DNA of 64,000 nt from positions 37,894,058 through 37,958,057 of the forward strand of contig CM043946.1 in the NCBI GenBank assembly GCA_014529385.2, in the 5' to 3' direction. The notes under the pieces are model-generated. The model did no database searches. It worked only from the letters and a program-made list of their open reading frames with translations, and was not told the origin of the DNA. The position numbers were made by a program, and so were the translations under genes. Source of the DNA: Adiantum capillus-veneris (Eukaryota; Streptophyta; Polypodiopsida; Polypodiales; Pteridaceae). Positions 32,801 to 43,730 of the stretch are shown here, piece after piece; position 1 is the first letter of the stretch; every line of letters starts with the position of its first letter.

Positions 32801-34335
32801 CATTTAATGGTCTATAAAGCTTGTAAATGGTGGAAAATAACTTAACATAGTAAGCATTTCATTAAGAGCAAGTTTCTAATGAGCGTAAAAGAGTGCTTGG
32901 TTGGAGATAGCAACATTAGCATAACACCTAATGAGTTTGGCATAACATTACTTGAAAGAGAGAGAGAAATAGAAGAACTGACAACTATTGAGGACCGGAT
33001 TTACATGGACCGGTCCCCCCCCCCCATTAGGCATTTGTATTATAGATTCTCCCATTAAGAGAGACTTTGTACAATACAATTCTTTGTGTTACTTGGTAAA
33101 AATTCGTTGGTGCTATGGAGATGGAAGCTTCATGCACCAAACTTAAACGTGATAACACATAACATCAATTCCTCGTTGGTCTCAGACCTAAGACCTCACA
33201 CACCTTCAAAGATGGTGAGAGCTAGCGGGGTATGAGAGTAGATCTAGAGGAAGAAGGAGTCTTCTTACGAGAAATAAGTATTTCCTCACTTAATTACTCT
33301 TGTAGCTTAGCTTAACTGAGTATTTAGATAATAGAGGAGAGAAGCATGGCATTGAAGCTTGGCTCTTGGTTGGATTTGCATTCCATATCCAAGAGTTGTT
33401 GGTGTACGCCTCCATTCTCCAATCTTGGAGAAGAAGATGAGCTTTCCATTAAAGCTTCGAGAAGGAGATGACTTTCTCGCTCTACACATGATTTGTCTGA
33501 GTGTGAGTGAAATTATGCCTTTACAAATCAGCCCCCTCTCTCATCTTGGTCGACCCCTCTTGCAATTTACTCATGCTCGCTTCCTATTGGCCCTTGAAAA
33601 GCTTAGCCAATAGCATTTGAGCAAGCTTTTTACTCATGTTGGCTTCCTATTGGCCGGTGAAAAGATTAGCCAATAGCATTTGAGAGGCCGAGTTAAGAGC
33701 CTTGTGACAAGTGTCCACCCCTTTCCTCTTTTGTAAAAGTTTAGATAATTAATCTCATTACCTAAATTGTTATTGGACCTTTTAGTCTTCTGGACAATAG
33801 GAATTAAGCAAATTTGTGGGATGCTTATTTCTCATTGGACTTTTTGACTGTCCAATAGTCGTTTTGAGAGATTAATTCTCATTGGTTCTTTTATCAAGCA
33901 TTTCTAAAATAAGAAACTGAATTTACACTAGCTCAATCCTCATTGGTCCACCTCTTTGTCAATCCATTAGGATTCAGGCAAGAATTGGGGGTTTCTTTGC
34001 ATGCCTGACATGTGTCCTATTTACTTTGTGGAAAGGGTAAGCTTAGGTATATAGTGTGTGTGTGTGTGTCTAGTCACTTCACAAGATTTGTAATCTTCCT
34101 AGCTCGCAAACTGTAATCTGTCTTCTATCCCATTCATTGCACATTGCACATTGCACATTGCACATTGGACATTGCTCTTCTGCAGATGGTACCCCTTTGG
34201 ATCGCTACTGTGGGCCCCCTATTGTGACCAGTCTGCTAGCCTTACAAATAATCTAGCTTTTTCTCCCCTGGTACTTCCCCATATTGAATGATTAGTTTAA
34301 CATGAGAAAATCATTTATGAGAATTAGATATTAGT
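32800..34335. other. Non-coding debris between copia fragment and LTR
   Basis: No gene recognised. Holds a C run near 33018-33030, an imperfect tandem duplication of about 64 bp (33575-33690, around TTCCTATTGGCC), a TG run near 34052 and a heptamer repeat at 34133-34172. It takes the place where copia gag/integrase should be, so it may be another inserted and decayed element. Confidence 0.4.
34133..34172. repeat. Heptamer tandem repeat (CATTGCA)n
   Basis: Five to six tandem CATTGCA units, the last ones with a G change. Confidence 0.85.
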
Positions 34336-34339
34336 TATT

Positions 34340-35948
34340 ATGAAAGAACTCGACCACTATCAAATGGCAAAATCCTTTGAAGAAAAGTTATGGCAAAGTG
34401 GGAGATAAAGCTCAACCATTCAAGTCTTTGAAAGAGGACTCCAATGACCATAAACCATAAACGGTAGCTCTATGGCAAAGAGCAATGCCAAAACCGACTC
34501 CACATTAGGTATACAATGGCAATACGCACTCAACGTACATAAACGGAGTGACTGTGCATCAACAAGCGTCGAAACAAGTGCAATCCAAAAATCCGATCAA
34601 AGCGGAAATAATGCTCTCAATAGAGCTCCTCAGCACTCAAAGATGCTCTCCAAAATGCATGTACTAAAAGGCATCAAGCATGTGCCAAAACCATATGCAA
34701 ATCGGCCGCGAATGACCATAAACCGGAATCACAAATCTATGCCAAAAACCTGTGAAACCTATCAAGAAAATCTGTCAAACTAACAAGGTAAAAATGCCAA
34801 TTAGGCAATGCACAAGATCAGAGACCAATGTCTCTCAGAATCTGCAAAGATCATACATCATAACCATAAACAATGGCATCACTGCAAACAGTAGGAAAAG
34901 TACAAGTAGATCAATGCCGGAAAACGATTGAAAGTGCACACTAAAGTAGGAAAAGAGTCCGGGAGAATTTGTATGCCAGAATTTGTCAATGAACTCCACT
35001 TGTAATGCCGATGCCGACAACTACACCTCGGCCGGAAAAACCACACTACCTGTAAGGTGATCCCCGAAATCTCCACCTTGGCCGGAAAAATTCTGTCGGT
35101 CAGTAATGGACAAAGATCCACTGCACCTGCAATGTCGATGCAAAAAGCTTTACCTCCAAGCAATATGCATGCCCGAGAATCTGCTTAAGGCCAAAATGTA
35201 AACCGGAGTGAAGATAGGAGTGTGTGTGCATGCCTGTGAGATTCGGGAATGTGTGTGTGCATCTTAGAGTGTCTGTCTGTGATCTCGCGGGAAAATGTTT
35301 GGAAGTCATCGCTCTCTAAGCTTCACTCTTCCCCTTACACACAGAAAATGAAGATTTGACTTCCTGCTCTTGCTTCATTGTCTTCTTCACAATGATCTCG
35401 ATTGTATGCAACAAAACTCCTATGCTATCAGATCTTACCACAGAGAGATATCAAATCTGAAAATTCTGATTTACACTAAGTTGATTTCCCCAAATCATGG
35501 GGTGTGTGCAGGCAAGCGCTCCTGAGCCGAGAGCTCCAATGCTATGGATCCGCTCCGAGCCACTCTGATCTTGCTCCGATCTGGCTTCTACTGTGCCAGA
35601 TCCATGCTGCAAGCGATCCACAAGCTCTCCAAGCTTTGTGATCACCGATCCATGATCTGATCCATCACCGTCCACTCCCGATCCGACCACTCGCAATCCA
35701 AGATCGACCGCAAGTGCAAAGCTTCCGAAACCATCCAGGAGGTGGGAGTGTGCCGGTACCACAACCTATGCTTTGATACTAGATGAAAAGTGTGTGTGCG
35801 TGTGTGCGGTAGCATGTGGTGCCCGAGTCTGGTGCAGGGACACAAGATACACACGATGTGGGTGTAGCCTCTCCCTCTCAATATGAGAAGTGTGAGAGAG
35901 CTCCTTATTCTTCGGTATATAAAGAATAAGGTATGTTTTATCCCAACA
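34340..35948 (-). repeat. Ty1/copia 5' LTR of fragment Y
   Basis: Diverged partner of 30340-31474, starting TGTTGGGATAAAAC at 35948 in element orientation, with the TATATAAAGAATAAGG block near 35918. About 0.5 kb longer than its partner; lower boundary approximate. A partial third copy of its middle part follows at 35990-36070. Confidence 0.55.
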
Positions 35949-36282
35949 GTAATTTGGTCAATGCCATAATGGTAATCTAATATGGAAATAAGAGTGCAGT
36001 CTGTGAGATTCACGAATGTGTGTGTGAGTCTCAAGTCTTTGTGAGAAGTCTGAAAGGAAGTTCCAAAAGATGTTGTCGATGCCAAGGCTAGGTGTCACTC
36101 CTCTATGGACGACTCATCTCATCCAAGCATGCAGGGAAATGGTCATACACGGGGAATCATCGTCCATGGGGAATGCACCGATGGAGAGAGGTTGTCAATG
36201 TTAGGAAATGTCAACCATGAGAAACGTTTATCTATGGGAAAATGCAGGAAAATGGTCCAAAAATCAAAGCCAAGAAGCAGAT
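35949..36282. other. Unassigned spacer with partial copia-LTR copy
   Basis: 35990-36070 resembles 35215-35300 (GTGAGATTC..GAATGTGTGTGTG). The rest (36090-36282) has internal near-repeats around GGGAAATG/ATGGGGAATG but no gene. Confidence 0.4.
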
Positions 36283-36287
36283 GTAGG

Positions 36288-37562
36288 TGATCCGAGCCTA
36301 TCACAAATTTTTGTTTATCATATTTTGTTGGTTTTCCTTGCTTCTAGAGGTTTACAATAAAAGAAAGAGTGAGAACAACCTCTTGGAAAAAATTTAAAAA
36401 AATGATTTTTTCTTGACTAGTTCACCGGAGGTGAAAGGTAGAGGGAGAACCTAGTGGTAAAGGGAAGGGAAAATATGTAAATGTGAAAAGAAAAGATATG
36501 ATGTGGTTGTGGAGCCATGCACCCATGATTCAAGGGTCATGAGTGGCTCATATCATCATGGCTTTGGAGCCATATGATGATTCAAACAAATGGGACCCAA
36601 GTGGAAGACTTGGTAAAGGAAGAAACCAGGCACATGATTTTGTTGAATTTTTAAAAAATACTTCCACTCCGATCCAAGAAAAGTTGTCTTCATTAAAGTT
36701 GTAACTGACAAGCTGAAGATTCTGGCCATATTTTTTTTATAATTTTTGCATCTACGGTCTAGGAGATATGGCCAAAATAGTGGACGGCAGTTTTTTCAAC
36801 TGTGGTGGAGACCACCCCCCTACCTTTACACACACACACCCTTCCTTTTCCACATTGAGACCTTCTTTTAAATCAGCCATTAGTCTTCTCACCCTCCTCT
36901 CCTTCCTCCTCTCTCTCAAGCTCAAAAACCCATCAAAGTTCCTCTTCTAATCACCTCTCAAGTCATGCTTAATCTTGTTGTAATTCATAAGTTCTCACTC
37001 AACCCCTTTCTATTATTACTAGATATGTATTGATTTTATGTAGATTCTTTACATTTTAAAATAAGGAAGCTCTTGGACTCAAGCTATGGAGGAAGGAGTG
37101 AAGACAACACAAGTGATGATGGAGCTAATTGGTCAACAAATCACTTGGAAGGAGCTTCTTCATTGGTTGAATGTCCCTAATCAAGCCTCATTTGTACAAA
37201 TTACACTTGTATCTTAACCTCACTCCTAATCACTCTCTTTCCTATATAAAGAGGCCTCCCCTTTGTAATTTAAAGCCTCCCTCAGCCCATTGAGCCTTTG
37301 TATCACTCACCATGAGCCCATAAGCTCATTCATTCACTCTATTCTTGCACATTCTAGAGTGCAAATTGTTTCATGCTAGTAACCTCTCCTCCTCTTACTT
37401 ATGTTAATTAAGAGAAATGTTTTATATGCGTGTGAGAGTGCTTGATGTGATCTTGGCTAATCCTTGAGTGATTGTTTGGTAATCTATATGCTATTTTTGT
37501 TGGGAGTGTTTGAAGTCATCCAATGCTTGTACACACACCACGGTTAATGCTTCATTCATAGT

Positions 37563-37607
<45 letters not shown>

Positions 37608-37719
37608 GTAGCGGTCCTAGTTCACGCTTCCAAGACTAGGTGGTGCCCTCATCTCATTTCCCTTGTGGCTCAATGGAGTTTGTTTTGGTGTAGAGGCCGC
37701 CATTCCAATTCCTTCGTCA
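36288..37719 (+). repeat. Solo LTR of the E1 family
   Basis: 1432 bp, same sequence as the E1 LTRs but on the + strand: starts TGATCCGAGCC, ends TTCCTTCGTCA. Flanked by GTAGG at 36283-36287 and 37720-37724, a 5-bp duplication. TATA at 37242-37250, CT microsatellite about 37564-37602, U5 motif CTAGGTGGTGCCC at 37636-37648. No internal region. Confidence 0.92.
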
Positions 37720-37724
37720 GTAGG

Positions 37725-38133
37725 GAAGAGGGTTGTCCACCAAAATTGTCTATCTGCAAGAAAACTGGCGAGAAAAGGTTGATGTCACATGAATTCTGAG
37801 AGTTGAAGTTCGGAATGAAGTAGCCATCCGCGAGAAAGTACCGAGAAGAATGTCAATGGAAAGGAGTGTGCACCTCCACTGCCAATGCGTGTGGCTCGTC
37901 GAATTCAAGAGGACCACCGGCCTCTTTTTTCGACTTTCTTTTTGCCACTAGACGTTTTTCTTCTTTTCATCATCTCTGGCTTTCGCTTGGAAAGCCGCTC
38001 TTTCTCCACCAATGGTTGTAGCAAGATCCATTGTGAGCACCCTTGTAGGTTGGTTTGTCTTTGCTTTACTTGAAAGGCTTTTCTCCCCTTCTCCTTTGAC
38101 TGGCTGTTAAGCTCCCCCTTGTCGTACTTCACT
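37725..38133. other. Short spacer, no gene recognised
   Basis: About 400 bp between the E1-family solo LTR and copy B. A 62-codon ORF at 37885-38073 has no family signature. Host sequence or older element; cannot tell. Confidence 0.4.
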
Positions 38134-38340
38134 ACGTTGTCGAGAAATTTGCGGTCTTGCCAGGAAAGCACCGGGCTTATGGCTATGAGAGTTTGTGAGA
38201 GAACTCAACAAAAACTATATGAAGGAGTTAAAACATAGATGCCATGAAGACTAGGGTTTGGAAAGAAGTGCAATCAAAGAAGACTCACTCTTTCTCTCTT
38301 GCACTCACACACACACAAAGAAAGAACGCAAAAGAGAATG

Positions 38341-38553
38341 TCAACAAAATATGAAGATGAAAACCTCAAGGCTATGGTCATATCGTATCATGGGTAATAT
38401 GAAAGGGTTAATGGATGAGTTAATGGCATTCAATCTTGGCTGACCAAATAGGCTACGAATTGTTCTTTGGAATTGTAGTTTTGTGCTTACCATAATATAT
38501 ATATTTTGTCTAGTGATTGGGATTAATTGTGTGTATAAATCCTCTTGGTTCAT
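38341..38553 (-). CDS. Leader small ORF, sub-type c (copy B 3' LTR)
   Basis: 70 codons starting MNQEDLYTQL, with the STKLQFQR core, RLNAIN, NPFILPMIRYD and a final EVFIFIFC. Intact frame. Its ATG overlaps the stop of the upstream ORF b. Confidence 0.6.
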   Translation of the reverse strand: MNQEDLYTQLIPITRQNIYIMVSTKLQFQRTIRSLFGQPRLNAINSSINPFILPMIRYDHSLEVFIFIFC

Positions 38554-38768
38554 AGCAAGATAACTACGCTTATATCAAAAGAAAAATTATAGTCTATGAG
38601 AGGTAGTATGATGGGATCCGGTGATAGAAGTATTTCATTGAGCCTTTTAGGGCCGAAGAGAAACACTATACGTTGTTGAAAGTGTATTTTACGGCTAATT
38701 CATACGTTAATTCTAATAGATCGTACAGAGTGAAAGCGATAGAAATGATCATCATGTGGGTTATTCAT
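38550..38768 (-). pseudogene. Leader small ORF, sub-type b (copy B 3' LTR, broken)
   Basis: Starts MNNPHDDHFYRF like 28973-29191, but the Trp codon in RINVWIS is TGA (TGG to TGA), so the frame stops about 22 codons in. The rest is still recognisable. Confidence 0.6.
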
Positions 38769-39310
38769 CTAGGATAGTATGTGAGAAATGTAGATATGAG
38801 AGAAGTGAAGAGATGAGAAGTTTCCCTCCCAAGCCGTATTCTTGCCCGTAGGCAATAAGGATACTGCGGGGAGAGATGTACCTGTAGCAAAGAGAACCTA
38901 GAGAGGATGAATTACTAAGAATGAGAGAGATAGGCTTGGTTAAGGAGATGAGATTAGATACATATATATATGTTGGATTAGAGATGAAAATGAAAACAAC
39001 AAGAAATCAAGAAAACATCAATGTAGAACACATCTTACTTGAAACCCTTCGGCACCAATATTGATGGGAGAGAGAAGAAGACGGGAGAATTCAACGTTGA
39101 TTGATACGCCAAGTACAACACCTTCTTTGATTAGAGTTGATCCTCCAAGGATGGCGTACAAGAATGGCTAGTTTTCCTCTAGGAGAAAGTGTATAGGCTT
39201 GGGCTTATGTTAATGGGGCTAAGTACAATTAGGCATTACTACTCACTCCCTCAAGAATTCCTCTCATCAATGGCTTGAATGCTTGAGTTTTTCTTCAAGG
39301 AAGAAGAGGT

Positions 39311-39322
39311 CCCCTTTTATAG
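39311..39322 (-). promoter_or_regulatory. TATA box of copy B 3' LTR
   Basis: CTATAAAAGGGG on the - strand, same position as in the other two family-B LTRs. Confidence 0.55.
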
Positions 39323-40145
39323 GTGAAGGGAAACCCCAAGGCTTTACACAAGAAGAGAGGAGCCAGTGTGAAGAGGAATTGGAAAAGTTGGAAATGAGCT
39401 GTCCCTGCATGATGTGGGCAGACTGGGGTCCAGTATTTTGATCATATCTCCTCAACCATAGCTCCAAATAAAAAAGTAAAAATATGAACAGAAACTTCAA
39501 CTCATTAGCTACGATTTTCATTTTGAAATCATTTTCCAATTCGGATTGGAACCTTGTGTAAAAAATTCATCAAAATAGGGTCCATTTCTGGAAGCAAAAG
39601 TCTTCATGTGGTCCCCTTAGCCTAGACTTTCATTTGATTCCAAAGGACACCTCATGCCATATGAAAGCATGACATTGCTCCTTGACAAAGTTTTGTAATC
39701 ATGCTTGCAATAATGCATTAAAATAAGTGTATCTTTGAAATCATGCCACCTAGTGTCCCACTAGGATTTGATTCCCTCCTAGTAGCTATTTAAAAAGAAA
39801 TATAAGAAAAATATGAAAAATACATAGAATATATATAGATTGGAAATTACTCTAGATATAGGATCTACATAGGGTGTGAGATAATAATGAGATGGTAGAA
39901 AGAAAGAATCAATGCTTTTTGCCCCAAGTTAAAGAGGTGGAGCTATTGACACTTTTCCCATAGTATTTTTTGATGGTAAAGTAAGAATACATTACCCTTG
40001 AGATAAATAATAAGATGAGATAGAAAGCTTATTTTTATACTGACATATGCATATGTACATTATAGGAAATATAATTATGTATCTAAAAAGTTACAAGATA
40101 ACTCTTGTAGCATGTGTTCCCACTATGTACATGTCACAGACGACA

Positions 40146-40165
40146 TCCACCCCCTCTAAACCTGC
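40146..40165 (-). other. Polypurine tract of copy B
   Basis: On the - strand TTTAGAGGGGGTGGA lies directly before the 3' LTR TG. Confidence 0.7.
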
Positions 40166-40203
40166 ACATCCTCCGGTATGTGCCAAATTATTTCTTTGTA
40201 AGA

Positions 40204-43200
40204 TCAGCCCTCTTGTACATCTTCCTTGCTTTCATCTTCACTGGATGATTCCAGAGCTTCATTTTCACTTTGATCTTCACCTGTATTTTGCTCTTCTTCC
40301 TCATCAACATTTTCTGGATCATTGTCTCCTCTTCTTTTAAACATTTTGATCCTTTTTCCTGTAATGGGAATCGTTACTTCTGTGCCATCTAGTTCAGACA
40401 AGCTGTAAGTAGCATTTTCATGCACATGTTTTACAACATATGGTCCAAACCATCTTTTTGAAAACTTACGCATGACTGTGTGTTGGTTATCAAGGCTACT
40501 ATCATACACTAAAACCCAGTCACCTTTGTCAATTGCTTTGCTCCTGAGCCGATGTCGCTTATCAAAGTAGTCCTTGTTTTTCAATCTTGCATTTTTGAGT
40601 TGTTCTTTTGCAGCCTCAATGTCTCCAGGTCTTCTCTCTAGTTGCCTTATGCGCAATGCAAGGAGATCTTCCCTGCTAAGCCCCTCTTGCCAAGGTAGTA
40701 CATTCCATGTGGGAATTGTATCTTCAATCGACATCACTGGCTTTTGACCATACATTAGCTTCGCAGGCATGTAGCCAGTTACTGAGTTATGTGTTGTACG
40801 ATTAGCCCATAAAGCATATGGTAACAGTTTTGGCCACTCACCAACTCTTCCTTCGCAAGCCTTGGCCAAAGCTTTGATGATAGGAGGGTGCCCTCTTTCA
40901 CTCTTTCCATCGCCTTCAGGGTTGTAAGCTGTAGTAAGAGAAAGCTTGATTCCTAATCTAGAAAAGAACTCCCTTGCTTCTTCGGCATCCAGTTCACCTC
41001 TGTCTGCAGTGATCTTTCCCACACAACCATAACGACAAATCACCTCATCAAGAAGGAATTTGCACACAGCTTCTGTGGTTTTATCTCTTAATGCTCTTCC
41101 TTCAACCTGATTAGTTAGGTCCTCTCGTGCAAGAACCAAGTACCTCATCTGCCAGAGTCCTAAAGGCATCGTGACTAGATCCACAACCCATTTATAGTGC
41201 ATGGCTAGTGGATATGTAGGGTGCAATCCATCACGATGTCGAACATTTGAATACATTTGACAAGTTACACATGACTCTACAAACTGAGATACATCTTTAT
41301 ACATACCCTTCCACCAGTATTTTTCTTTCAACTTGGAGAAGGTTGCCCACACACCCCTGTGTCCAGCCCATAGACTCTCATGAAACTCTTGCATGAGCTT
41401 TACTTGAGTCTCTTTTTTACATATAACCCGTTGTGGTGTAGCACCCGTTTGCTTAGGATGCTTCCACAAGTAACCATCCCTTAAAATGTACCCATATGCT
41501 TTCCTTCATATCCTCTTGAATTCTTGTTCAGACCAATCATCCTGTTTTGTTAGAGTACTCAAGTACCTTCCAATAGAAAGCCAATCACCTTCATAAAGAT
41601 CTTTCAAGAACAATTCAAGTGAATTAGTCATGCAGACATTGTTACCTTTGACATGAGAGATAGAATAGAATTTTGTGCCTACATCATCTCCCTCATCAAT
41701 CATTTGTGACTCATCTTCATACCTTGCCCTTGATAGCATATCTGCCACTGTATTGTCTTTACCTACAATGTGCTTAAACTCGGGATTTAAGGACTTAATG
41801 TAGGCAATCCACCGCAACATAGCAATGTCTGGTGTTGAGCAGCTTGTAATCATCCCAAGAAGTGGTAGACAATCTGCTTCTACAACCACACATGCACCAA
41901 TTAGGTACTCTTTTCCACTTTTCAAGGCTGTAACCATACCCCATAACTCTCTCTTTATCTGTGGATAGTTTCTTTGGCGAGCACTTAGTACCTTTGCTCC
42001 AAATCTTACCACATACCTATGTCCTTCTTTGTCATCTTGCCCTATTGCCCATCCAATCCCTGTAGGACTGGTATCTACTATCACAATCACTGGCCTTTGA
42101 CACTCATAGTCTACCTTTTTCAAAGTCGTTGCTGACTGGAGTAACTCCTTTAGCTTTTTCATGGATTTTACATGTGCTTCCGTCCATTTAAACTTTTGAT
42201 TCTTTCTAAGAAGCTGATAAAGAGGATCAGCTACATGTGCATAATGTGGAATCCAAATAACATAGAAGACACATGCTCTCAGAAACCTTCTAACCTCAAT
42301 GATGCTAGTGCATATTTCTTTCATTCTTTGGATGGCATCTACCTTTGATGGACAAGGTTTCCTACCATATGGCCCGCACATGTGCCCCACAATGAGCACT
42401 TCATTGACACCAAACATAGAATTTTTCCCTGACAATGTAAGATTCACTTCTTCCAACCTAGACAAAATTTTATCACAATCATTTATGTGATTTACCACAA
42501 ACCTGCGACATCCCTTGAGATCCAAAGCTTCAACTTTGTCACTTTCTTTACATCCTTTGATAGGCAAATCATCAATGAAAGGCATTGTTATGTGAGGAAT
42601 AAAGTCACGTAAGACCTTATTCATCCCATTCATCATATGTGCAACCGAGTTGGTTGCTCCCTGTGGCAAGGTACACATCCTTACCAAACCCAAAGGTGTC
42701 CTCATGGTTGTCAAGTCTCTGCTTTCGATTGCAAGCTGAAATTGATCATACCCTGAGTAGAGATCCCCCATTGAGTAGATTGCTCTCCTTGCAAACGCCT
42801 CTGCAAATTCATCCACAATTGGACCTGTACCTACATTTCTAATTGTCACCTTATTCACTGGTTGCATATCTTGGATGAAGCGTAGAGAACCATTCTTCTT
42901 TGGAACTCTGAACCACCTGTTTGAGTATGGAGCACAAGAAGGCTCCAAGATTCCCATTTTGATTTTCTCATTCCGTAGCTCTACTAACTTTGGCAAATGA
43001 GCCTTTGGAACCGGAATAGGCCGCAGATTCCAAGGCACATGAGGTATTGTGAAAATTACCATAGGAGCTACAATATAAGGATCAACACATCCTATCTCAT
43101 GTGGCTCAAATGCAAAAGCCTTACCATGCTTTGAAAGCATTTCTTTGAAGAACTTTGTCTCCTCCTGTGTTAGAAACTCCTCGCAACCAATCTGCAACTC

Positions 43201-43730
43201 TTGAAAAGACTCCTTTGTGAAGGTATGCCCGATCTTTTTAGGATTTCGCAAACTTGGTTGTAAAGAAGCCTGTTCAATCTTTTCCCTGTTGTTGGGTGGT
43301 AAGGGTGAAGCTACTGGTTTCACCTTCTTTGCTACACTCTTGTATTTAGTTTCAACATGGACTTCTGGGCCTACTGTTTGGCTTTCTTTAAAGGCTTCTA
43401 TTACTTGATACATTTCCATAGAGCAAAATTCCACAACTTCATTTTCAAGATGCAAACTAGACCTCATTATGGCATCAAGCTCACCCATAGTATCTACAAA
43501 AGAAACTTGTTCACACAAACCCAAAACATTTTCAGTAGGCTCTAGCAACCCACTCTTTTTCATGGCTATTTGTACATTATGCACATATTGCTTCTCACAT
43601 CTCTTCAAATCTTCAAGTTTTGTAAAACATACTGATCCATTCTTTGTTACCAAGGAGCTCGTTGAAAATGCTTCACCTATTTTTGGATGAGGCGAGACCC
43701 TTTTTCTTTCTATACCACTGCAATCCCGCT
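40204..43730 (-). pseudogene. pol: Family B Pol: RT, RNase H, integrase (one nonsense)
   Basis: Lies in the -1 frame relative to gag-protease and is open from just before the gag stop; first Met at 43653. N-terminal linker about 150 codons, then RT (MQPVNKVTIRNVGTGPIVDEF, DLYSGYDQF, LPQGATNSVAHMM, FIDDLPIKG), RNase H with its D-E-D-D set (VDTSPTGIGWAIGQDD, KRELWG, VEADCLPL, VADMLSR), integrase with HESLWAGH and CVTC zinc ligands and the D, D, E set (VVDL, ADRGE, KSERGH), a GPY module and an acidic tail. A TGA at 41506-41508 replaces an Arg codon (CGC in copy A). The RT and RNase H signatures differ from Tat and chromovirus types (no FGLTNAP) and recall basidiomycete gypsy elements. No chromodomain, no second RNase H. 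Confidence 0.88.

Larger units (their letters stand above)
38138..40145 (-). repeat. Family B copy B 3' LTR
   Basis: 2008 bp partner of 46160-48168. Ends beside the polypurine tract at 40146. Contains TATA 39311-39322, small ORF c (intact) and a broken small ORF b. Confidence 0.92.
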
